A DNA stretch of 64,000 nt from NCBI GenBank assembly GCA_038502055.1, contig JAXRKN010000045.1, positions 1,076,501-1,140,500 on the forward strand. Direction: 5' to 3'. Source of the stretch: Tanytarsus gracilentus. Its lineage: Eukaryota > Arthropoda > Insecta > Diptera > Chironomidae. The notes below the pieces were generated by a model. The model was not told the DNA's origin, searched no databases, and saw only the letters and a list, made by a program, of their open reading frames with translations. Shown here in pieces: positions 34,322 to 45,559 of the stretch (position 1 is the first letter of the stretch; each line of letters opens with the position of its first letter). The translations under genes were made by a program, and so were the position numbers.

Positions 34322-36675
34322 ATTTTTTTCTCTCTTTTTTGTCACTTTATCGTTTTTCAATCTGCACTTGACGATGTCGGAAATACATTTGAGTTGGAGC
34401 CGAAATTCTGGGATTGTCGAATAAAATATTTCTTCATTTCTCTTCAGTCACGAATGTTGCGAAATAAGAAGAAGTGCAAACAATCATGATAATTTTAAAC
34501 AAATAAAAATTTCCCTCACATTATTTCTCTGACGACGGAAATAATTTGTTAGTAAGAAATGCTCAGAAAAGCGTGAAATGACATTTTGAATTGGAATTAT
34601 GTGAGATTATGCAATAAAATCACATGCGAGCAAATCATCTTCCATGTATGCGCTTTGATAATATTCTGTGCATTAATCTTATGGTTTTATTTACAGGTTG
34701 CATATAATTAAGGGGCAAAATTTTACCTAATTATTAAAAATTATCTTTATAATATTAGTAATAACTCAGTAATTTGGGAACGCCACATTTTTATTGCACT
34801 TTATCTTTTTGTAGTAAAATTTATATGCACAAAAGTAATATTTAGCAAATTGTCGAACGTAACAAATTGTCAACAGATCTTCAAAACTTTTTTGAATTTT
34901 CCCCAAAGAGTTCATAAAAAGATGTATGAATAATAGAATATTTTATAAATTGAAGAAAAAACAATAGGTTGCGATTAGCTAACACATTATTTTTTGATGA
35001 TTCATCAAAAACAACAAAAGTTTAATTTAGGGTAAATTTAATTTTAAAGCCGTCAAGATTTCGTAACCTTCATGGCATCATTATTATCAACCAAGGGGTC
35101 CCCAACTCCCATATAAATCCATATAAATTTATATGCCATATAAATATTTATATGCCATATAAAATTTATATGGCCATATAAAATTTTATATATAAATTTT
35201 TATTGTTTTTGGATCTTTAAAATTTTGTGAAAGTGAGATCCAGTGAAGTGATATCTGGTGCTGGAAGTGACATCCAGTCAATATAAGCTGCAATTTTGGA
35301 AGTGAGATCCAGTCAATATAAATTTCAGTGCTGAAGTGAGTCAGTCAACGTACGATACAGGCTGGAAGTGAATAAAAAAATCAATCTAATTTTCAGTGCT
35401 GGAAGTAAGATCCAGTCAATTTAGGATCGAGTGCTGGGTGACAGTTGTTGTGGGACCAAACTGTATGCGCATTAACTTAAGTTTGTTCCACAAGAACTGT
35501 CATCCAGCACTCGATCCTAATTTGACTGGGTCTCACTTCCGGCACTGAAAATTAGATTGACTGGGTCTCACTTCCAGCACTGGATCTTACGTTGACTGGA
35601 TCTCACTTGCAGCGCTCCATTGTACGTTGACTAGACTCACTTCTAGCACTGAAATTTAGATTGACTGGATCTCACTTCCAAAAGTGCAGCTTATATTGAC
35701 TGGATCTCACTTCCAGCACCAGATCTCACTTCACTGATCTTGGCTCAGAAAAAATAAATCAAATTTACACATAAAATCCGCAATCGACTTGAATTGACTC
35801 GAATCGATTACTTCATTCAACTTAAATACCTGGTTTTATTGCATTTTAAAATAAAATTGTTTGTAAAGTTCCATTAATATAATAAAAAACATTTTGTGTT
35901 CCATATTAAAGATCCATATAAATCCATATAAATCCATATAAAATTTATATGGATATAAAATTTATATGCCATATAAATTTATATGGTTTTCATACAAATT
36001 TATATGCCATATAAATTTTTATATGGCATATAAATTTTATATGGCATATAAATTTTATATCCATATAAATTCCATATAAATTTATATGGATTTATATGGG
36101 AGTTGGGGACCCCTTGTTATCAACTTTTCAAGATAATTTTCCTAAAATCATCATCATCACTTTTGAGGTGACGAAAGCGAAAATTCATTTCTCTTTTAAA
36201 GCCACAGAACCAGAAAATTATTTCAAAGTGCATGACACAAAATTACTCATGAAAAGTTGCATAAAAAATGGGTTTCATCTTCTTTTGATTGTCATCAAAA
36301 AGTTTTTGCTTTCATGCAATTTTATTCAACATATTTTTTACATCATCATTAAAATGCCTTGAGTAAAGTTTGAATCTAGCTAACATTAAAGTTATTAAAG
36401 TATAATTATGCAACAATTTTTGTTTGCAATGTTTTAAAAAATCCCCTTTAAAACTAAAAAAAATTATTTTATAGACTAAATTGTAAGAATTAAACTAAAT
36501 TTCGAGAATGAAAAGTTTTTCAGAAGAATTAAATGATTAAGAATATTGTAAAGGATAAGGATTCGGGTAAGGATCAAATTATCAGGAAATTTATCTAATA
36601 TTTCTGTTAAAACTTTTCAAACTCTTTAGAGGTATCCGTTTTCAGCCAAATTGAGTTTAAAGAACTAATATTTTT
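34322..36675. other. Intergenic region with a fold-back MITE
   Basis: Apart from the hAT-type element at 35092-36116 the DNA is AT-rich and shows no gene. It separates two minus-strand genes, so it holds the promoter of the gene ending at 34321 and the 3' flank of the gene starting at 37791. Confidence 0.65.
35092..36116. mobile_element. 1.0-kb fold-back hAT-type MITE with perfect 8-bp target duplication
   Basis: It begins CAAGGGGTCCCCAACTCCCA and ends with the exact inverse. TTATCAAC lies outside both ends (35084-35091 and 36117-36124). Almost the whole element folds on itself. The outer arms are runs of ATATAAATTTATATGG-type words; the inner arms repeat AGTGAGATCCAGTCAATATA-type units on one side and their inverse on the other, meeting near 35470. 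No protein is encoded. An 8-bp duplication with CA(A)GGGGTC ends fits the hAT superfamily. Confidence 0.88.
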
Positions 36676-37791
36676 TTAGTTGTTGTTGGTGTTTCTTCCT
36701 GGAAGTGGTAAAAATTTCTTCATCATTTGCAATGCGGACTGACGATCGAGAGGACATGCAGGATAAATGCTATCACATTCACGGCCAGTTGGGCTCTTTG
36801 CATTCTCAATGGCTTCCTTAATTGCTGTGCCGTCGAGCATGTAGTTTACAATTGAATTTCTAGAAGAAAAAATTTAAGTAAAACATTTTAAAATAAAAAT
36901 AAAATTTGACTCACTCTGCCAAGTTCGAAATCATTTGCTCAACTTGATCGCTCGTTCCAACGCTGTTGTGATAATCAGCAGAACGAACCAAATGACAAAT
37001 TGCCTTTTGCATGCAAGCATTTGAGTCGATATTTTGTTGTGCGAGGAAATCATCAAATCGATTCATCACGTCAGTAATGCCAGTTTCATCATTGCCTATG
37101 TTTGAACACAGAGGAGATTAATCAAAAAGAAAAGTGATGGCAAAATTTCATTAACTCACTTCTGTAATATCCACCATGTCCTGAGATGACTCCAACTATC
37201 TTGGGGAGAATGAGGAGAGCACCGATTCCGATGAGTGTACCCAGCACAACCCCACCAAGATCAATTTTTGAACCGTAATTTCCGACTCCATAGTTGTAAC
37301 CACTTCCACCGTAGCCTGAGCCCAATGAATTGCCATATCCTGAGGTTCCAAAACTTCCCAAATTTCCTAAATTCCCTAAGCGTTGAGTGCGGTCTGATGC
37401 AGCTGTTTCCGTCTCATTAACCACTTGGCGACGTCTCCATTGATTATTTGGGTATGAACTAATTAGATTATTTTTTCAAAATCGGTTAACCGACACAAAG
37501 TTTTTTGAGGGTTAAAAGATTTTTAAGGAATTTTTATAAAATTTAATTTATTTAATTTTGTTTTATAAAATTTGCTTCATTCCTTTTTTAAAATCAATTT
37601 AAATTGGGTCAAACTATTCTCACAATCAACCCGAAAAAAACACTTTTACAATCTATATGCAAATTGAGCCCTTCACATGCTTACCTATCAGAATTTCCAT
37701 TGCCATCGTACTGCTTTGCGTCAGCAAATTGACAGATGAGAACCAACACAACCAATGCGTAGAGAATTCCAATCAACTTTCCCATATTCAT
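36676..37791 (-). CDS. Secreted Gly-rich protein with DM4/DM12-type Cys motif (256 aa)
   Basis: Exons 37791-37685, 37458-37160, 37095-36915 and 36859-36676. MNMGKLIGILYALVVLVLIC…ADA is a clear signal peptide with a likely cut after ADA. WRRRQV, a possible furin-type site, follows at about residue 43. A Gly/Tyr/Ser-rich stretch (GSGYGGSGYNYGVGNYG) precedes a hydrophobic segment (GGVVLGTLIGIGALLILP) that may span the membrane. The C-terminal part has CMQKAICHLVRSA and CDSIYPACPLD, the Cys pattern of the insect DM4/DM12 family. Function unknown; it is probably secreted or membrane-bound. Confidence 0.75.
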
Positions 37792-39547
37792 TTTTGAGGT
37801 TTAAACTTTTTTTTTGAGGCTCTAAACAAGACACTGTTGTAAATGTGAATGATACCAATGTTGATATCGTCGCATAATTTATACCAAAAATCTTGTCACA
37901 CTGAAGCAATTTTAGACAATTGACAAAAGTGAATTCTTTTTTCCATTTCTTCTTTTAACAGTTCCCTGATGGGAATCATCAAGCATGAAATATAAGCTTG
38001 TGTGTGACTTATTATGAGCTCACTTAGTTTGCCTTTAAATTATTGCGTCATGTCGCAAAGCATGGAAAATTTTCTTTCCCAGTACCACCCACACAACATC
38101 TTTCAAGTTATCTTCATTTCATATCCGCTTATGATATTATTAGATTAATGAAGCGCGTTGTCATGGCTCATAAGAAACTTAATGTTGAGGAAGTGAAAAT
38201 TGAAAATCGCGCGGGTGAATGCGAAACACAAAATTAGCGCCATGAGTAATTAATTAAGAGGAAAGTGATAAACAATTAGTATTCATTAATTATTATCTTT
38301 TGGTGTTAGAGTTAAAATGTTTCACATTCTTAGAATTTTTTAAATGAATTTTAACAAGTTGTTTGTTATTTCAATTAAAGATAAAATTTGTTAAACTAGA
38401 GTGGATAAAAATTTGATTTTATTTTAATGGTTGAATTTGTGAGATAATGTTAAGTTAACAATTTCCCTAAATATCTTCTTTTTGTTTTAAATTTAAACCT
38501 TTGGTTTTGTGTTTTTGCTTTTTATTGCTTTTAAGTTAAAAATAATTTTTATTTTTTAAAACTATTTTTTTTTGTTTTCAATCACTTATTCATATGAAAA
38601 CATTAACCCAAAAATTATCCTCTTCAAGTTTGATGAAAAATTACTGAAAGCCATTATTTTGCATTGTAAAGCAAGTGTAACTAGCATGCGACAATGTTTC
38701 TAAATATTTCTTCTACTAAATTACATGCGCGTGGCCTTAATACACTCCATAAATTTTGCATCATATGTCCCCCAAAGTGCTTTTCTATCATATTTTTTCT
38801 AACATTGTAGGTGAAAATTTCTCATGTTTGTTTTTCATTATAATTATTCGAGAGGAAAATTACTACTTGACTTCAGAAGAGAATGAAAATGTGTTTTGTG
38901 TCTATATGCATCTTCACCACCCCTGAAATTACATCATATTTTTAAGTTGAGATGTCTCTTTTGTTTCTCCGTACTATATGCAAATATTTGAGGTATTTCT
39001 AGGTTTATTTTTGTGTTGTTTTGTTTATGTTTGAAATTCGCTTTAAATTCCCCATAAGAGACTTTTGTGTGCATTAGGAAACAATGCAAGGAAACCTTAC
39101 GAAGACGTGAAAAAAGTCAAAACGTTTCATCTCTTTTGCAAACACACTTTTCAATTTATCGCGTCGTCAGCGTAACATCAGCAACTATTTTAGTAAAAAA
39201 TTGAATCAAATGTGCATTTGTGATGTGTGCTGCGTGGCGTAGCGACACCGCAAACATGCTGTTGCAAAATTATAATTTGTGGTAATAATAATCTATTAGC
39301 CATCAAACACACAATGTATATGTCATTGCATTGCAACTGTAAAGTGTTTTGTCTACTAAAAGTAAAAAATTGAAAAACATTTTTTTTGCAATTCCACAGC
39401 AGAAAATAAACATCTATGCCAGTTGAAGTCATTCGCATAGAGCCTTGCCAACGATCAAGACCACACTAACGGGCGGTGTGTGATAAGAGAGTTCTTATAT
39501 TATATTTAATTAGGCGTGTGGTCATAAAAGTTGATTGTGTGATAACA
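37792..39547. other. Intergenic region between divergent genes
   Basis: 1.75 kb of AT-rich DNA between a minus-strand and a plus-strand gene, so it should carry both promoters. No repeat element or credible coding frame was seen; the short frames at 38043-38237 and 39190-39438 lack any feature. Confidence 0.6.
37877..37883 (-). promoter_or_regulatory. Candidate TATA box for the 256-aa secreted protein gene
   Basis: TATAAAT on the minus strand lies about 33 bases upstream of TCATTC, an initiator-like word with its A at 37850. That would give a 5' UTR of about 59 bases before the ATG at 37791. Confidence 0.4.
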
Positions 39548-41672
39548 ATGGAAATAAGTGTTGTGCTGTTACTTAGCACCATTGTGCATATGACAATGGT
39601 GATAGACAGAGTCCAAGGATACTATACAGACTCGAATAACACGACGATATCTAGAGGAAAATATCAGCCCATTTATAATAACGAATTAATCGAAAGAGGT
39701 CGACTACAGAATAAAAGACAACTTCGGCAGCAGTTTGATCAAGTCTTTAAACAATATAGTCCCAGTGAAAATAGACGCGAGCCTCGATTTATTTCATTTA
39801 ATACGAAAGACGAACACATTGAGGTTGAAATAGATTTTGCAGTTCCTTTTTTGTCAATTCCCGTCAAACGATCGCTATCCGGTGCAATGGGAACAATTCA
39901 AAATGTCTTCAGTGTAAGTTCATCATAATATCATAGGTCATTGTGTCATAGGGATTAGGAAATATTTTGCATTTATTTCTTTTCACGGGCTCACACTGAC
40001 CTGTCAACGCTTTTTTTAGGGTATTCCCATGGCAAATGTCAATGTTGGGGCAGTTTTGCTGACAGGGATCGTAATAGTTGGAGGAGCAATGATTGGTGGC
40101 ATAGGACGACTTTTTAACGGAGGATCTTTCATTGAAATCACACAAGGGTTGCCCTTTTTTAAGCCTGCGAGAGCAAAACAACAAAAACGTGAGTTACCAA
40201 AATAAATTATGCGAAAAATGTTAAGTTAAGAAATTTAAGAGATGTGAAGTTATTTAAGTGATTCGAGCGAATTCTCGATTTTCTCTCAATCGCTTAAATC
40301 TCTGTTGAAAATTTGTTCAAACTCACCCTGACTGTCCAATACCATCAAAATTTTTAGTTTGACGACCCCCATTGCATTTATTCTTATAATCGTTGCTACT
40401 TTTTGTTTTTTGGCCATCAATTTTAGACTTTGGATCATCATTTGATTTTAGACAATCATCAAAAGCTTTTGCTTTTATTTTTTCGACTTTAGATTTTCTT
40501 GTTTCAGTTGGTTTTCTTGATATTTGATTACCAGATTGTTTTGTGTCTGCTGAAATTTTTGGTTTTCTAGATAGATCGTTAAATTTTTGAGAGTTCGTAT
40601 TAAATTTTTTATCTTCATCCTGTGCTAAATTTTTATCTTCATCCTGTGCTAAATTTGTATCTTCATCTGATTTAACTCCAGCATCTTCGGGGTCATATTG
40701 GGTCTCACTATCTCGAAAGCTCTTTTGAGAACATCTCTGACAAAGTGACGAATCTTTAGCTGTTTCAATTGCTTTCAATTTATTTTGATTTTCATCTCCA
40801 TCGCACTTTATTGCTTCGACATCGTCCTTCATTGAATTAAATGGGCATGGATTGAGGAAATTCTTCATGATTTCTTTAACGGGATTTGACACAGATCCTG
40901 GACACCAGCCTTTTCTAATCTTATCAATTCCAATTGTTTCAATATTCCACAACCAGCCCATGTATTTTGGTACCAATCCATTCTCACCGTCCTTACATTT
41001 CTCATGTCCAATAATCATTCCAGGATATTTTTCACCGAATTGATACGAAAATTTTCCGTCACTTTCAAGTTGTGTTAGTCTCACGAGATCACCATGCTTT
41101 CTAACGATGCTTCTTCTTGTGTCTTTTTGCGGTGATCTGAGTGACTCTTTACTCTCACAAAATACTCCAATAGTTGTTGCCATATTTATACTGCACTGAT
41201 AATTTTATAGATGTTATTCAAACAAATTAATTGATTACTAAGATAATTTATAATTTTTAGAAGACACGTTTGAATCGGACCACTCTGAATGGTGGAATAT
41301 CTTAGATGAAATTGATAAGGCATTGATAAAATACGACCTGGATACAACAGCGTGTGCTCAACGAGCTATTTGTTGGTATGTCAAAGAAAGCTTGTCAAAT
41401 ATTGAAGAGAACCGAGCATCGAGTTTAGATCATTTAATTAGCGTGCTTTCTGGGTGAGCTTACAAGATTTTTATATTTTTTTTGTTTTACTAATATTTAA
41501 TTTTAGCTCCGATTGGCTTCGCAATACGCTATCTAATACTGCGTGGAATTTTGCAATTAGTGCTGGTAAACTCAGAAAAAATTGCGAATTGACATTTTCG
41601 ACGTGCAGCTTAAGTCCTGAAAATCTAGAAAACTTTAGCGATAAATTAAAACATATTGCACGACTAAAATAA
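39548..41672 (+). CDS. Secreted or membrane Cys-motif protein, paralogue of the 273-aa gene (297 aa)
   Basis: Exons 39548-39913, 40020-40188, 41261-41453 and 41507-41672. ATG at 39548 is chosen over earlier frame starts because it opens a signal-like run (MEISVVLLLSTIVHMTMV). The motif REPRFISFNTKDEHIEVEID…AVPFLSIPVKRSL repeats that of the minus-strand gene at 32428-34321, and CAQRAICW and CELTFSTC match its Cys pairs, so the two are paralogues. A hydrophobic segment (VGAVLLTGIVIVGGAMIGG) is encoded by exon 2. The second intron is about 1.07 kb and holds a minus-strand gene. Function unknown. Confidence 0.75.
40323..41183 (-). CDS. GWLWN-motif insect protein, nested intronless copy (286 aa)
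   Basis: One uninterrupted frame lying wholly within the second intron of the plus-strand gene at 39548-41672. Residues about 45-110 hold GMIIGHEKCKDGENGLVPKY, MGWLWN and IRKGWCPGSV, followed by EIMKNFL. The same order occurs in the second exon of the gene at 41811-44233. The C-terminal half is low complexity, rich in Lys, Asp and Ser, with a duplicated NLAQDEDK unit. No signal peptide is present. It resembles insect proteins of unknown function (possibly the DUF4776/DUF4788 group, from memory). The lack of introns against its three-exon relative would fit a retroposed copy, though it lacks the long N-terminal part. Confidence 0.75.
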   Translation of the reverse strand: MATTIGVFCESKESLRSPQKDTRRSIVRKHGDLVRLTQLESDGKFSYQFGEKYPGMIIGHEKCKDGENGLVPKYMGWLWNIETIGIDKIRKGWCPGSVSNPVKEIMKNFLNPCPFNSMKDDVEAIKCDGDENQNKLKAIETAKDSSLCQRCSQKSFRDSETQYDPEDAGVKSDEDTNLAQDEDKNLAQDEDKKFNTNSQKFNDLSRKPKISADTKQSGNQISRKPTETRKSKVEKIKAKAFDDCLKSNDDPKSKIDGQKTKSSNDYKNKCNGGRQTKNFDGIGQSG

Positions 41673-41810
41673 TAAAAATATAGTGCATTGTGACTGATGA
41701 ACTCATTATGAGTGCATGTATTTGATGGCATTTTCACCTTACTTTTAAAATACAAAATAAATTTAATTTCTTTTCATATTCAAAGAAAAAGCTTTTTATT
41801 CAACACTTTT

Positions 41811-44233
41811 TCAATAACACGTGCTTGGATGGAAATCACTGGGATAATTAAGATTTCCATTTGCAGCATAATTTGTCGATGATTGAGGCATTTGCGAGTA
41901 GAGCGGATTATAATTTGTGGTGAATCGATTTTTATCAACTACATCGCAGGTATTAAATGTGCACGCGTTGCAGATTTTCCTCGCCTGAGGCTGTTCACAA
42001 GAAGTTTTAGCTGTTGGAGCAAGAGTTGATGATGAGATAACCCTAAGAGGAAAAGAATTGTGACAATTAAATTAAATAATCAAATTTAAATTTCCATCTC
42101 TTGAAACTCACTTTCCGCCGCTCGATTCGATATTTTTTTTCACATCCTTTTTAATTTCTATCTCCTTTTTTGCAGCAGTATTCTTTACCGTAATTTTTCC
42201 ACCCTTTAACGATGATTTTGTTGCCTTTGAATTTCCTTTCATCGTTTGTTGTAACTTTTGCTGCAACTTTTTCACTTCCATCTTCTTATCCTCGATAATT
42301 ACTTCCTCAATTCTCTGTGCTTCATACTGAGTTGCGACATTGCAGATTGGAGGTCGCTTGCAGAACTTTGACTTCGCCATGATATTGGGTGTGTATTGAA
42401 AGTCCATTTCACTGTCACTCGATTCATTTAATTCATTAAATTTTAATTTGGGTTTTAAGGAAAGTTCAGTTGAAATATTTTGTAATGCTTCAGTCACATC
42501 CTTTTTCTTGCAATCATTGATGCATTGACACTCCTCAATTTTTATGCATTGACATTTTTTTATAATTCCTCGCTTTTTGAGAATTTTTCTAGCTTCTTCT
42601 CGCTTTTTCGCCTCATCAGATTTATGAATTTTGAAAGTTACCGGACCATCGCCGCTAGCTGGATTCATTTTAATTATGTATTCACCCTTTGATCTTTGTA
42701 CATGCAGCCCTGGATTTTCATAGCAAATTTCAGATAAACACGGTTCAGCGGGTGGCTGCTCTTCAATCAAGAAATATTTCATAATTTTAGCTACTTTTTT
42801 CGGAACAGCTCCCGGTTGCCAACCTCGTCGAATTTTAGCAATTCCTGGATTTTGAACATTCCATAGCCAGCCCATATTTTTTGGAACAAGTGAAGCCTCT
42901 ATCATACAAGTTGAATGACCCCTAACAATTCCCGGATGGCGTGATTTGAAGCCTTCGCTAGCATCATTGAGTATTTTCTTAATTTTATCGCATCTATTTT
43001 TTTAAATTAAAATTATTCGTTAGATTTTACAAAGTTTTTCAAACTTTACCTTGGATTTCGAGCTTTCTTTTTCTTTTCGCCACAAACTTCATCAATTTTC
43101 ATCTTTCTTCCATTTTTCTTTAATCTTTTCATATCTTTCTCAACACAAGCTTTATCACCGAGTAAAATTTCTTCAAATATTGACCTCAAGCAATTTTGAA
43201 TTTTCTCTTGTTCATTTTTCTGTTGTTTTTCGCTTTTAAACGAAACAGCATGTTGAAGCTGTCTTTTGTAAGCATCACACTTGGGGCATGGTGCGTTATG
43301 AGGAACAACAGTAAGATCCTCAAAGCATTCGGAACAAATTCGATTGACTGGAATTTTACATTTTTTCGTTGTATTAAGGCGTTGAACTGATTGACATGCT
43401 TGAGGAGGTGAATCAGCACCATAAGCTTTTGAGAGTGCATCTTTATTATCGCATGTGACACCAGATACCGAAAACCCACCGCAACCATTGCAAAAAGTTT
43501 TTTGAACGTCGTTCAAATCATTGATATCGAGAGATGTTGCAATGTCACTTCTGCACTTTGACTTATACGAAGATTTTGATTTAGAAGTAGAAGGTCGAAA
43601 TGAATCTGAGGTCATACGCTCATCGGAGTCAGAATCGAGTGGACAGTTGTCTGTCGTTAAATCGTTATCGCACATTAAAGCTGAGAAACTTTCATTGCTC
43701 TCATCGCTAAAACTTGCATCTTTTTTTGGCTTATTTTTCATGCGATCACGTTTTTTAAGATAGTCAGCGAATTCCTGGCAATCACTTGGCTTTCGGGTAA
43801 TTTGCAATGACAAGTCGAAACCACATGTTATGGCTTTATCTTTTATGAATCTATATTCAGACTCAAATCTCTGTCCCTCGAATTCATCGCACATGACAGC
43901 ATCGGCAAAACAATCGGCGATGGATATTCGTATTGTACCCAAGTCATTTTTGTCTCGCGATAAGTTTAACATGATTGGTGAATTGTGAAGTTTGTCATTG
44001 AAATTTTCAGGTGTCGCCTGGAACAACAAATTTCGCACTATGTCCTCATCTTCATCAATTTCGTCAATTCTATCAACGACACCGTCCAACGTGAGGCTCA
44101 ATGTGAGATTTGAAAAACCCAACTTTAATTCCGCTCCGCATAGTTGAACATTTGAAATTATCAACTTCAGCACAAACTCAACATTTTCCTTGCACGATCT
44201 GCACCGACTCAATTGCATTAATTTCGATGTCAT
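41811..44233 (-). CDS. GWLWN-motif insect protein with zinc-ribbon-like Cys (765 aa)
   Basis: Exons 44233-43050, 42993-42112 and 42042-41811. The N-terminal 150 residues look like a beta-rich domain (FVLKLIISNVQLCGAELKLG…), followed by an acidic Ser-rich linker. At residues 300-319 CSEC and CPKC form a likely zinc-binding knuckle. The second exon holds HPGIVRGHSTC, NMGWLWNV and IRRGWQPGAVP, shared with the nested gene at 40323-41183, then Lys-rich and Cys-rich (CQCIKIEECQC) sequence. The third exon adds CNACTFNTC and an Asn/Tyr-rich end. It is probably intracellular. Function unknown; the family name is tentative (DUF4776/DUF4788-like). Confidence 0.75.
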
Positions 44234-44427
44234 GATGAGGAGAAAAAAATAAAGAAAAACTTTTCTAAAAACGATAACTGCGATTTAAAAAATTTAAATC
44301 ATTGCAATTATTTGAATGTATTCGTGTGAAACCGGTCGATATTTCTCCTTCCTACAGCATTCGCAAAACATTGAATCTCTTGCACTCGTTCTTTTTAATG
44401 TTAGTTCGCTTTCACCACTTGAACAAA
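44234..44427. promoter_or_regulatory. Short divergent promoter region
   Basis: Only 194 bases separate the start codon of the minus-strand 765-aa gene from that of the plus-strand EXD2-like gene, so the two probably share a bidirectional promoter. No clear TATA box or initiator was identified. Confidence 0.5.
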
Positions 44428-45389
44428 ATGGATATTTTAAATTTGTTCGAAAGTGCATTTTGGAAATTTTATTATACCATAATTCCTCCTGAAAAAACGG
44501 AAATTCACAATTCAATGAGAAATGTTGTGATAATTATATCATGTCTAATCGTTTTTTTAACTAGTATATTCGTTTTGTGTGAATGTTTTTCGGCAAGAAA
44601 AAATCCTAAACAATTTGTGTATGACAGAACACAATGCACTGCGCGGAAAATGAGCGAAGATCGTCTGATGTTTTCTGTTTTAAGTAAACTTAGAAAACCC
44701 GCTTTTATCCAGCAAGCTCTCATTAGAACCTCTAAGAAAATTTTGGAGTAAGTAATTCACATGAAAAAAGTACCAAGGCTCATTAAACTTTTTTTAGAGA
44801 CACAAACGAGTATCCAGTGGTGGGTATCGACTGCCAGTGGACTCAAAGTTGGGATGAAAAACGAAGTAAAATTGGTTTATTACAAATTGCATCGCACAAG
44901 GGAAGAGTTGCACTCATTAGACTCTCAGACGATGAAAAAGTTCCAAAAGAGCTGTTGAAGATTCTTTCAAGCTGGCACATCATAAAATGTGGAATAGAAA
45001 CTATTAAAGATGCTCAGTATTTACTTGAAGACTATTCAATTAAAGTGGAAGGAACTTATGACCTCCGATACTTAGCTGAAGCAAATGAGTGCACACCAGA
45101 CTCACTCGCAAAATTATCCAAACAATTTTTAGACGTCGATCTAGGCAAAGATTTCAATTTAATAGCTTCTAACTGGGATGGAGAGCTTTCTTACGAGCAA
45201 GTTATTTATGCACAAGAAGCGGCTAAAGCATCTGTTGACATTTTCAAGGCTTTAATTTCAAATGTTCTCTGGCTTCCCTCAAAGAATCAAATTCTTGATT
45301 ATTGTAAAGAAAAATTAGATAAAAAATACATTTACTATTCAGAAAAATGGACTCGACCTCAAATTGGTCATTTAATGCATAAGTGGTGA
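44428..45389 (+). CDS. EXD2-like DnaQ-fold protein, probable pseudo-exonuclease 1 (303 aa)
   Basis: Exons 44428-44747 and 44798-45389. ATG at 44428 (CAAAATGG) is preferred over 44398 for context. The N-terminus has a membrane segment at about residues 30-53 (VVIIISCLIVFLTSIFVLC), in line with the N-terminal membrane anchor of EXD2. The 3'-5' exonuclease domain follows from residue 111: YPVVGIDCQW, GTYDLRYLAEA, and SNWDGELSYEQVIYAQEAAK. In active EXD2 the first motif is DxE and the third YxxxD. Here they are D118-C-Q120 and Y244-x3-A248, so two of the metal-binding acidic residues are gone while D195 stays. A catalytic role is unlikely; nucleic acid binding or scaffolding is possible. It is tandem with the gene at 45560-48278. 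Confidence 0.85.
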
Positions 45390-45559
45390 TTACCTTAACT
45401 TCTTTTTTAAATTTAATTTTAACTCTAATAAATGTTTTTTTAAAACACCGCTATATCTGTATTCGCATATGTGCACGATCATCACATTTCTGTATTTCAC
45501 AATGTATTTGAAGCATTACACATACACGGTTGTTAGTATATTTTCTTCATCAAAACAGA

